A stretch of 64,000 nt of DNA, taken from assembly GCA_002118135.1 (NCBI GenBank), contig BDIU01000160.1:62001-126000 (forward strand), read 5' to 3'. This DNA comes from Trebouxia sp. TZW2008 (lineage: Eukaryota > Chlorophyta > Trebouxiophyceae > Trebouxiales > Trebouxiaceae). The first letter of the stretch is position 1. Every line of letters starts with the position of its first letter. Below are positions 55,178-64,000 of the stretch, piece after piece. The position numbers were made by a program, and so were the translations under genes. The notes under the pieces were generated by a model. It had not been told where the DNA came from. It saw nothing but the letters and a program-made list of their open reading frames with translations, and did not search any database.

Positions 55178-56392
55178 CTAGGGTTTGCATCACATGTACT
55201 TATTGACAATACAGTGCAGCAACTTCATGAGAGGAGGGTAAATTACGGTATTACCAGGGCAGCAATGCCTTAAGGCTAGCTGCAGTACATACAGCTGCAG
55301 CTCTGCACATTCTATGCTCAGCACTCAAAGGGTCCTGTACTAATATCAAATGAATCTGGAGCGTTTTAGCTTGCGCTTGCCAAACACTTACGTGCTCAAA
55401 TCAAGCCCTGTATCGTAAACTGCCTAGGCTTCAGCACGTGCATACCAGGTAAGCACGATTGCGCAAACAAGATTCAGACCGTGCGTTTATAGTGGAACGA
55501 GGTTCAGTGCCCATGTCAGTGAATGTGATCAGTGTTATCAGCGAGCTTTCTGTCAGAACAAGTTGACCGGATTGATTGACCCCACACCAATGAAAAAATG
55601 TGTGTGTTCTTTTCAGCCCTCAACTCTTTTCTCTTACATCTGTCAACCTGCATTACACTCTGGACTAATCAAGGATCCAATGACAATCATGATGAAAAAG
55701 GCAATTCTTGAGGGGTCTTTCCACACGCTGGACATAAACAAATTGAAAGTATCATGAGCAAATTCAACTGCACTTACAAAACACTGTACATCTGTGTCAA
55801 ACTGTTGTCAAGAGAGCAAACCATCTAGCTGATGAGCTTTGCAAAATTCCAGGCATGAAAAACCAAACATAGCTAGCAACTGCTGTACAAGACTGGTAAA
55901 AGATGTACTTCGGTAGCAGAAGTAATAATCTCTTGAAACTGTTCAAGCTGTATTCTGGGTAATACGCCAGAAGGTTGCTGCTTAACTATTACTCACAACA
56001 GTTATCAAGGCCGCAATACAATACTGGCAGCAAATCTCACAAGCTGATGTTGCTCATCTTGTATGAGCAGCTCTTCACATATGCAGTCAGTACTGTGAGC
56101 GCAACAGTCTTGTTTCTGTACTCAACCAAAAGCGGTGATATCTCATGTCAGCAGCTTCGTCTTGCTGTATGGTTGAAATGGCCCAGAAACGAAACAAATG
56201 AAAATAAAGCAGGATGACCAGTCTGTTTTGTACAACATTATCTGTGTGGTCTTGGCATCACCTTGTGCAGACTGAATGCACAAGCTCTTGAAGCAAATTC
56301 CAGTATATGTTTGCCCCTTTTCCCAACTCTACATCTTGTTGAGTATAATTACTGCTGCCAGCATTCTTCGATGCAGGCACGTATTGAGACTG
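55178..56392. other. Convergent intergenic region
   Basis: 1.2 kb between the stops of the trithorax gene and the DeSI-like gene. Small AT-rich open frames only; no gene or clear repeat. Confidence 0.5.
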
Positions 56393-58196
56393 TCAGAAAC
56401 TTGATGCTCTCTGACAGAGTTGCTCGCGAGACTGCCTAAGACGGCGCTCCTTTCTCTTTCTCCTGAGCAAACGCCTTGCTGCATATAGCCTGAGCCATGC
56501 TGTCAGACCAGTGGCTTTCACAATGTCCTTTGCTGCTAGTTTGACAACTGGCCCGTTGTTGACAGCGCCACTGTTCAGAGTGGCTTCACCAAGCCTTGCA
56601 TCCTTGACAAAAGCAGGCACAGAGACTGCTACTGGTTTTCTGACTTCTGTTCCAGGGTTGGACAGCTGGACTGCAGACATCATCTGGTTGCCAGCAGCCA
56701 AGGCAATCGCTGGAGCTGTTGCCAGCTCCAACACCTGTAATGCACAAGCATGTTGCATCTGCATCTCTGTTGTCTAAACCAGTTTTTTGTCTTTTCCAGG
56801 ACAGGCACAACTTGAGGATGTGTGACTTGACAGCCACAATGCAGCTGATCAAAATTACATCAAGGGCATGCAGGAAACATGATGTGTTATAGCATCAATT
56901 ATCCGCCTGACACCATAGTTGATAAAAGCTGTACAGAAGGCATGCAGGAGTCACCTGTGCATTGTCAAAGGCCAAGGCTGCTGTAAACTGCTGTTCTTGG
57001 AAAGGCACTGCAACCTGTGTGCCTGCTGGCTGTTGGCGAATGGTGCCCAGCCTCTTCTCTAGGGGTGACAGCATGGGTGCTAGCATCTGGCCAAAGGGTG
57101 TTGCCAGTAGCTCCTCAGGCAGCGCTAGTATATGCCTCTGCACCAGCGCAAACATACTGATCGTAACAACGATGATAATAACAAACATCCGACAGCACTA
57201 TCAACAGTTGGTAGGGATGATACATGCTAGCACAAGTTTTAGGTGTGTAAGGCTGAAACTTAAGACAGCTGCTGGACAAGTCAGACTACAAAGCACAGGC
57301 TTAGGGTAGGGCAAGTATACCGGGATTCCTGATCCAGTGAGGAAGGTGGCAAAGTCATTGGTGAAGTGATTGCAGTTGTGGTGGAAGAGAGAGTAAGCTT
57401 CAGTAGTGTAGTCCATCTGAAGCTCCCTCAAGTAAGCTTCCTGCTGACCTCTTGGGATGCATGTGCACCTGCAGCAAAATCCTCAGTGAGAGCTGGCAGC
57501 AAGTTGTGAGGAAGATCTTGCCAGGTTGCAGAGCAAACATACCGCGTTGCACTGGCGTCATGCAGCATGCTTTGGTTGCAAGCCAACAGGACGTTTTGCT
57601 ATGGCAAGGCGTCAGACTTTGCATCAGTGCACATCATGACAGCTTGCATTACAAGTAAGGTTTGTAGGTAGGTGCATGCAATGTAAAGGGACTAACCCTA
57701 GCTCAATGATCCGTAGGGGCTTTCCAAATGGTGTTAGTCCAGGTCCGCTTTGACTGATGCCAGCACCATAGTAGTATTCTAGGCCCCCTACAACGATTGC
57801 TGTGTGCCAGATTCCGTCAACCTGAAGAAGTACAGCAGGGTGAGTTGGAGCCACAGGATGAATTGCGTGAAATGTAAGAGTTCAACGGTCACTGTGCATT
57901 TTGAGCTGCACCTGTTTGTTCAGCAGCACTGGGGACAGCTGTTGAGCCAGCCCGTTGCTGAGATCGTACACGTACAGCTGAACTGCGGCTTCATTGGTGG
58001 CTACACTGCATGGACTGTTGCAGACTGCTCGAAGCTTGATCAGCACCCAATGGAACGGCCAGGACAGAGTCAAATATGAGACCCAAATGTAGTATGCCAG
58101 CACAGACAGCAGGAACCCCAAATAGAGCACCCATGTGTAGGACACGAATGACCAATTCCTTTGCGGCAAGCTGGTTTCATCGAAGGCCTGAGTCAA
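56393..58196 (-). CDS. PPPDE/DeSI-type deSUMOylating or deubiquitinating peptidase, membrane-anchored
   Basis: Five minus-strand exons (58196-57912, 57821-57697, 57468-57321, 57137-56955, 56734-56393) close in phase to 360 residues. The PPPDE thiol-peptidase fold starts at about residue 72 (VQLYVYDLSNGLAQQLSPVL); the catalytic pair is His101 (GIWHTAIVV) and Cys169 (LFHHNCNHFTNDFATFLTG). PEELLATPFGQMLAP ends the domain as in DeSI-1, which removes SUMO; some relatives cleave ubiquitin. Two unusual parts lie in the same frame: an N-terminal stretch with two hydrophobic segments (VSYTWVLYLGFLLSVLAYYI and the following WVSYLTLSWPFHWVLI) and a C-terminal extension of about 115 residues ending in a basic RLLRRKRKERRLRQS helix. 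Known DeSI-1 proteins are around 170 residues, soluble and start near VxLYVYD. Start at 58196 is the only upstream ATG in frame; a later start is possible. Confidence 0.88.
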
Positions 58197-59160
58197 CAGA
58201 TCCGGTCAACATGCATGGCTTCGGAGCGAGCAAGTGGTCCGAGCTGTTTCAAAGCTGTACCGTTGAAGGCTGTGAGAAGCATTGCGCTCGGCAGCGCACT
58301 GGCCTAGCATTTGAAAGAAGCACCTGTGGAGCGCATGACCAGAGTATGTCTGTCGAATGGTTGATCTAGAAGAACCCGCTGGCCAGACATCAAGCCAACG
58401 AGGCCGCGAAGCATATGTATATACCTGAGAACGAGGGACCTGCGCGTTGCAGCTCGCCCGAGCGGGTCCGTTTTTGAAACACACGGAAAGCTGTTTAGAG
58501 CTGATCCGGCGCCCGTGAGTCGGCACGCACGACCCTGCGACGTTTGCGCCTTCGTACGAGGACCCGTTCAGTGCGACCTTCGTCAAGGGCACCAGAGGTG
58601 CAGAAAAGTTCTGAACGGCGCGGTGCATCAGTACCATACATCACCAGGTCGGACGCCACAATTGCACATGCATCGCGCGGTCATTTGCGTCAACGATGCT
58701 CCTTTCCGAGGGAACGGAATTCGCGCAAAGAGTCACATGTTTGAAAGGATGAGGTCATCTGTCAGAACAATACAAAACTGGGATAATCGCAGATCATCAA
58801 AGATCAGTCATCGCTACACAAGATAGGTCAGAATTGCTTCATTTGCACTCACGTGACAGCAAAGCACGTGTTGCCGTACAGTTTCTGGGTACCATTTTGA
58901 AAAAACCGTTGAAACTGTCTAGAAGCAAATCGAGCTACATCGGAGCGCGTCTGGGCCGTTTCAGGGCTGTCGTACTCTGCAGCAACGCCACACTACATTT
59001 GGAGCAGCGCGAGTATCTTGTAAAGCTAGCTTAGCAGCCGAAGCGTGGCAAAATTGGTTGTGGACCTCGACATCGCGTGTTTGCGTTTATATAACAGGCA
59101 GAATCTTGCCGCAATCGCTCTAGATTTGCACAACAATCATTTGTGCAAGGTATTGTTCTG
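58197..59160. promoter_or_regulatory. Divergent upstream region, DeSI-like gene and alpha/beta hydrolase gene
   Basis: About 960 bp between divergent start codons. A 143-codon minus-strand frame (58637-58206) ends 10 bp before the DeSI start, but its composition gives no support. CpG-rich sequence around 58490-58620 may mark the core promoter. Confidence 0.4.
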
Positions 59161-62100
59161 ATGGAGCAAGCCTTGGCCGAGAACTCTCTCTTGGCCATCG
59201 ACACAGCAGACGGAGCAAGAGTAAATGTTCAGCATCTCGCCGGGCGTACAGGGCCGGTCATCTTGGTCTTGCCCGCAAATGGCTTCCCCATCAGATGCTA
59301 CACTCCCATTGTAAGCCGCAGTTGACACTCACACGGTCGCATTGACAAACACCTGGTCGTCGTTTAAGGTCTGCCAGATCTTTGTGCAAGCGTGTATATT
59401 GTGTTTGCGCAGGGTCAGCAGCTAGCCACGTACGGCTTTCAGTGCTGGGGAATTGAATTTCGGGGTCAAGGAAGCCTACCGGCGCCACCAGGCTGCCTGT
59501 TGGAGCTGTATCTTAACGACGTTTACACCATTGTGGAAGCCTTAGGTCTTCAAGGTGGGGACATTGCAACTACCTTGTATCTTGCGCCAACAAGACCACC
59601 TGATCCACAGTTCAAGATCTTTTATTTGCGTTCAGTCCCAATGCGCATGCTCTGTTGTTAGCTGCTTGACCAGAATTCACCAGTCTGACGTAAATGTGAG
59701 TATCATGTCTATCTGGCAGCAAAGTTGGCCTCATCCAGGGCCTATGCAAAAGCGCTTTCAAGTGAGCTGTGCTGTTGACAGGGTGCTTGGCCTTCACACA
59801 TTCTGGCGGGGCCCAAATTGCAATCAAAGCCGAAGCTACAAAACCAGGAACCTTTTCAGCTATTTATGCCTTTGAGCCAGTGCTGTGGCCTGCAAATGCA
59901 TGCGATCCCAGGTACAGCATATCAGCTCTGCTCAGACTGATCAAACTAGATGCATATTGTTAATGTTAAGCGCTATCACCCATTCATACACATATGCTGC
60001 ATGCACCTAGACGTCACAGGAAGTCAGGAACGTGTCATTTCTGACTGTCTAAAGCAGTTTGAGAAAGCAGTATAGGCCTAGGTGCAGGCAAGACTTTGCA
60101 GTAGGTCAGTGCAATGTTGCAAGCCAGCTGGAGCTGTGTATATCTCCCAGATCAGCATGGACAGCAGCACCTGTGACAATCTTTTAACCTTTGCTACTGG
60201 CATGCGCAACGCGCGACAGCCACTTGATCAGGCTCTCCACATGTCTACGTTGTGAATTGCTGTAGCTCAAGCTTACTGTAGCAATGCAGCCTGTTCAAAG
60301 ACTGCTCACTGCAGCTACCTTCCTAGGCCTATTGTGTAACGGGGCGCATGAAAAGGGTATGCTAGCTACATGTCGGAGAGCCAATTAAGTTGCCCTGTAA
60401 CATATTGCAGTTGCACCCCTTCATACTCGCCAGATAAATGCTGCTGTTCCAGACATACAGCAGGGTCTGGCCTTGCCATGTTGCAGACGTCTCTTGGCAG
60501 TTGCATGCATGCAAGCAGGTATGCACTCAGGCTGTACCCTGACATGCTTGCACATCTCACTTTTGTGGTACTGGAGGGCGGTACTTGATGAAGTGCAGTA
60601 GTGTTCAGTGCACTGCCCTATCACTAGGGCTCTAGGATTACCCCTAATGATGAGTTGCAAGTCTCCGTGACGCTTTTGAATGTGAGATGATGTGTGCTAG
60701 CGTTTTCTGTTGCATGCAGCGACAGTCAGCAACTGAGCTTGGGTTACTTGGCCTTGCAATTGCCCTGTGGCAGATATCTCTTGGATTGCCTAGTGTGCGC
60801 AAATCTGTCCTCTTGTGTAGGAATATCTGAGCCGGTGACTGCTGTTATGCGCAGTGACGGTCAGCACCTGAGTTTGGGCTATTTGGCATTAGCAGCATTT
60901 GCCAAGAAGCGCAGAGCCCATTTCCAGAGCAAGCAAGATGCAGCCCGCCGTTTCCGCGCAAGGCCGCCATTCTCTGCCTTCCACAAAAGCTGCTTTGAGC
61001 AGTACGTGGAGCATGGACTGATTGAACAGCATGGTAGGCCATGCAAGTGCATGCTGTAAATTACTGGTTGTATAGTGAGCTGTGCATTTACTCCCTGCCA
61101 AATTCTGTAGACACCATCGTTCCTGTCAACCAAAGGCCTCCAGTAAGATTAATCATGACAGGGGTCATGTGACAGCTGCAGGTCCTTTGCAACAGGCAGC
61201 ACTCCAGCAGCAAATGAATATCAGCAGACATGGTGTTCTCGCTGTGCCAAGTCACACAGCTTTGGATGTTTTAGCAAGGCCACCAGGCTTGCTTGTGTTG
61301 GCCACACCCTTTTGCTATACATGCAAAGTATTTTGCTGCTGAGCTGTCGCTAGTGGCACAGGTACAGAATGCTCCAGTGAAAAGGCAGCACTAAGCCCTG
61401 TTGTAGCAGGACTAAGATCTGCTTTTGGGTCCTACCATGTCTTACGACATGTTGACAACCTCAAGTGCTGGCCATACTGTGTGACTTCTGAGTTTGCACA
61501 TGCACTTGCACAGCTCATAAGCATTTCTCGCTTCAGGGAACCTTGCTGAACATGATGCAAAGCAGTATGCACAGATACTGTAGTCGCAGGATCTGCAAAG
61601 CTTGTGCAGCATTCACAGCAAGTTTGCTTTGTACACAGATTTGGCTGCGCAAGATGTACCGCACAGGTGCGTCGCCATCTGAGTGCAATGCATTGAGGCC
61701 TTGCTGCCCACACACAGGGTCTGACATTAGCGCCACAACACTGCTTTGCCACGGTTACTGCTAGATGGGTCATTTGTATTGGCCATCAGCACAGATTTGG
61801 AGGCCAGATGCTATCTTGATGCTGGCTAGGCAGCATTGGGCACAGCCCACAATGACCAGTCCAATATGCACTGCCCTCTCACTGTGCCTCACCATAATGC
61901 TTATGGTTGTTGCTGTGTTGTGGATGGGTCATGCACTTTGGCCATTCGCACAGATTTGGAGGCCAGATGCTACCTTGATGCTGGCCAGGCAGCATCAAGG
62001 ACAGACCACAATGACCACACCTATGTGCACTGCCCTTTCACTAGCACATATATATGCATGCTGCTCATGGTTGTTGCTGTGGTGTAGATGGGTCATGCAC

Positions 62101-63166
62101 ATTGGCCATCAGCACAGATTTGGAGGCCAGGTGCTACCTGGATGCTGGGCAAGCAGCATTGAGGACAGACCACAATGACCACCCCAATGTGCAGTGCCCC
62201 ATCACTGTGGGGGTGGGGGACAGCAACCAGGGCCCAGTCAGCTTTCTGGCTGCTGAGGGCATCAAGCAGGCCAGGCGCTTCCCTCAAGGCAGATCAGAAA
62301 GGTCAGTCTTCTTCATGTTGTTAAGATGCGTGATGCTCAGATGTCTTATGTTGTCCTGCTCTGCTCTAATCTGTTCTGTGCTCTGCTCTGCCCTGCTCTG
62401 CTCGGCTCTGCTCCGCTCTATTCTGTTCTGTTCTGTGCAGTCCTTTCTGTTCTGCTCTGCCCTGCTCTGTTGCGTCCTGTTTTGGTCTAGGCTGTTCTGA
62501 TCTGTTCTGATCCTGATCTGATCTGTTCTGTCCTTCGCTTTTCTTCTTCTGGTGCTACACCTGGCTCGTGTGTCATGTGTGATTTCATTGTTGTATGTTT
62601 CTGCAGACTACAATTGTCCCCATCTTCCCTTTGAGCTTGGCTGCATACTCTGTTTGGAGCATTGCTGCTTGTCACAGCGTTTGTGTCACCAATTAACCCA
62701 CATGAATGTCAGCAAAAGTATCTTCGTGTTAAGCATATTGATTGACCTGTTTGCACATGCGGCCTTGCAGCCATGCTGGGCCTAGTGCTGCCGTGAGAGC
62801 TTGACTGCCTGCCCTGCTGAAAGCATTGCTGCTTGTCACAGCTGATTTGTCACCAAAAGATCCACGTGCATGTCAACATGCTGCAGCCTTCACATGCCAA
62901 ACACATTCAAGTCTTGCTATGCATGTTGTGTTTCATTGAACCTGCCTTGCCCCTCACACTCGACACCAACATCAATTGACATCAGTCAAGTTGTCTGCGG
63001 CTGATGCTGCAGGTTCACAGGCCTAGCACACTTGGGACCTCTAGAGGATCCTGTCAGAGTAGCTGTCAGAGCAGTGCAGACCTTCAACGCCAGTCAGGAT
63101 GCAGCTGCCTGGGCATCTCTGCCCAGTGAAGAAACTATTGCACCCAATTACCAAGCCAAGCTGTAG
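59161..63166 (+). CDS. Alpha/beta hydrolase
   Basis: Six exons (59161-59310, 59413-59554, 59782-59911, 60855-61033, 62088-62301, 63013-63166) close in phase to 322 residues. The fold is clear: a strand with VILVLPANGFP and its HG-like loop, a cap-like YGFQCWGIEFRGQG, the nucleophile elbow FTHSGGAQ with Ser105, AIYAFEPV, RPPFSAFHKSCFEQYVEHG, the acid loop ITVGVGDSNQGP with Asp245 and the histidine loop GLAHLGPLEDP with His278. So a Ser-Asp-His triad is complete. The elbow is T-H-S-G-G, not the usual G-x-S-x-G, which some members allow. Substrate unknown; it resembles the broad bacterial/plant family of small ester or epoxide hydrolases. No signal or transit peptide seen. Echoes of exons 4, 5 and 6 surround the true ones. 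Confidence 0.9.
60700..60854 (+). repeat. Degenerate upstream copy of exon 60855
   Basis: GCAG-CGACAGTCAGCAACTGAGCTTGGGTTACTTGGCCTTGCAATTGCC at about 60718-60770 repeats the start of exon 4 (SDGQHLSLGYLALAAFA), then decays. Confidence 0.8.
61760..62087 (+). repeat. Two upstream copies of exon 62088, period about 160 bp
   Basis: Copies at about 61765-61885 and 61925-62035 repeat the acceptor and the first 115 coding bases of exon 5 (DGSCTLAISTDLEARCYLDA...). Both stop matching at CACTGCCC-TCAC, where the true exon goes on with VGVGDSNQGP. The 61925 copy is open over about 35 codons; the 61765 copy has small frame-changing differences. Confidence 0.92.
62353..62535. repeat. Imperfect (CTGYT)n pentanucleotide array
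   Basis: About 180 bp of CTGCT/CTGTT units with scattered substitutions, in the last intron of the hydrolase gene. Confidence 0.9.
62625..62885. repeat. Two intronic direct copies about 150 bp apart
   Basis: GCATTGCTGCTTGTCACAGC followed by TTTGTGTCACCA...CCACATGAATGTCA (62658-62710) recurs at 62822-62875 with a few changes. Confidence 0.75.
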
Positions 63167-63545
63167 ACAGCAGTAATGCGGACTTGGAATGCCAGTCAAG
63201 CTGTAGATGAGAGCAGTTCAGACGTTTCATGCTAGTCAGAATGCAGCTGCATGAGCATCTCTGTCCATTGAAGAACCTATTGCACTCCACTCCAAAACAA
63301 GCTGTACACGTACAGAAGAGCAGGACAGACTTTTCATTCTTGTCAAGATGCAGCTACATAGGTCTAGCTGCATGGGTTGTACTGTCCAGCAAAGAACCCA
63401 CCAGTAGGTAGTCGGTGGAAGCAGTACTGGTGTCAATGACCAAGGCAAGTCCATGCTGGTGAACACCCACCTGCAAAGATCTTGTTGCCCAAGGCAGAAA
63501 CTGTTGCACCCAGAAACCCAAGTCAAGCTACAGGCAGTACCTCAG
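63167..63545 (+). repeat. Two to three decayed copies of the last hydrolase exon, beyond its stop
   Basis: CAG-ACCTTCAACGCCAGTCAGGATGCAGCTGCCTGGGCATCTCTGCCCAGTGAAGAA from exon 6 is echoed at about 63205-63300 (GACGTTTCATGCTAGTCAGAATGCAGCTGCATGAGCATCTCTGTCCATTGAAGAA), 63325-63420 and weakly 63440-63530. Stops and frameshifts make them non-coding, so echoes are found in 3' flanking DNA as well as introns. Confidence 0.85.
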
Positions 63546-63834
63546 AAGGAATTTTGGGGACATGTGTACATACGCATGCATCTTGCTGATTTCCAACTTT
63601 ATGAAATGCTGTGCAGCTGTCACATTATTTGCAAAGGTTGTGTACTGCAGCACATAGGTCTACTTATTAGCTGCCAATATGTTTGGCACAGTTGCCTGCT
63701 GCTTCGGCACATGTGTGTTCAGTCTGCGTATTGACATGTAGCACAGTGGTACATCAGCTTGATACAATTGTTCCTGTGAAACAGGCTAGTAGAGCAAGGC
63801 CAGGGCGGAACATTGTGCCAATTGAGATCTGGTT

Positions 63835-64000
63835 CTGGCATTGCTGGACTTGCCAGTCATAAGTTATTTCATGAGCATTCATAGTCTCCAGACGAGTGGT
63901 TTACTGATAAGATGCCAGTCATAAGATTACTGAGCATTGGCAATCTCCATGGAAAACATTGTACTGGTGACTTGCCAGTCATTAGCTGTTTACTGAACAC
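63835..64000. repeat. Tandem repeat, unit about 60-75 bp, running off the window end
   Basis: GCCAGTCATAAG-TTA-T-ATGAGCATT--ATAGTCTCCA recurs at about 63855, 63912 and 63978. Confidence 0.75.

Noticed and set aside
58206..58637. 143-codon minus-strand ORF ending just before the DeSI-like start
   Set aside because: Arg/Ser/Cys-rich composition typical of antisense or promoter DNA, no domain, no splice support; its frame stops before the DeSI start.
1..64000. tRNA or rRNA genes
   Set aside because: No cloverleaf-like or ribosomal sequence was noticed on reading; a tRNAscan or Infernal run would be decisive.

Overview
This is nuclear DNA from a eukaryote, most likely a green alga; Trebouxiophyceae is my guess, not something the sequence proves. 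The signs are genes split by many short GT-AG introns whose 3' ends are nearly always TGCAG, a nuclear acetyl-CoA carboxyltransferase alpha gene with a plastid transit peptide, a plant-type XB3/XBAT-like ankyrin-RING ligase, an Arabidopsis ATX-type trithorax methyltransferase, and a coiled-coil protein that resembles outer-dynein-arm docking proteins. No bacterial-style operons, CRISPR arrays or tRNA/rRNA genes were seen. I assembled gene models by hand from reading frames and splice sites; for most genes the exon phases close exactly.

Layout: 76-7024 (+) 3' part of a SNF2 chromatin remodeller; 7517-8038 (-) small winged-helix-like protein; 8311-14960 (+) plastid accA; 15541-15798 (+) TIM8; 17240-24957 (+) XB3-like E3 ligase; 25528-27094 (-) Dpy-30 motif protein; 27821-29128 (-) ICMT/phospholipid-methyltransferase-like membrane enzyme; 29140-29573 (-) and 29588-31234 (+) unrecognised divergent genes; 31470-31793 (-) doubtful ORF; 31861-32829 (+) KEOPS subunit CGI121; 33503-41704 (+) coiled-coil dynein-docking-like protein; 42072-55177 (+) trithorax/ATX H3K4 methyltransferase; 56393-58196 (-) membrane-anchored PPPDE/DeSI peptidase; 59161-63166 (+) alpha/beta hydrolase.

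The most unusual signal is that nearly every large gene carries tandem 'exon echoes'. These are segments of about 60-200 bp straddling one intron-exon junction (intron end, acceptor and first part of an exon, or exon end, donor and intron start), repeated two to about seven times. Normally only one copy, the one touching the full exon, is intact; the others are diverged, frameshifted or truncated and now fill the introns. A few extra copies keep an open frame and splice signals and could be alternative exons, notably in the trithorax gene. The introns seem to have grown largely by this process. Smaller inverted-repeat elements add to them, including a 938-bp near-perfect palindrome in an accA intron with a 2-base assembly gap at its centre.

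Functionally the genes are mostly unrelated housekeeping. Three act on chromatin (SNF2, trithorax, possibly Dpy-30); the others serve plastid lipid synthesis, mitochondrial import, tRNA modification, ubiquitin/SUMO turnover and probably cilia.
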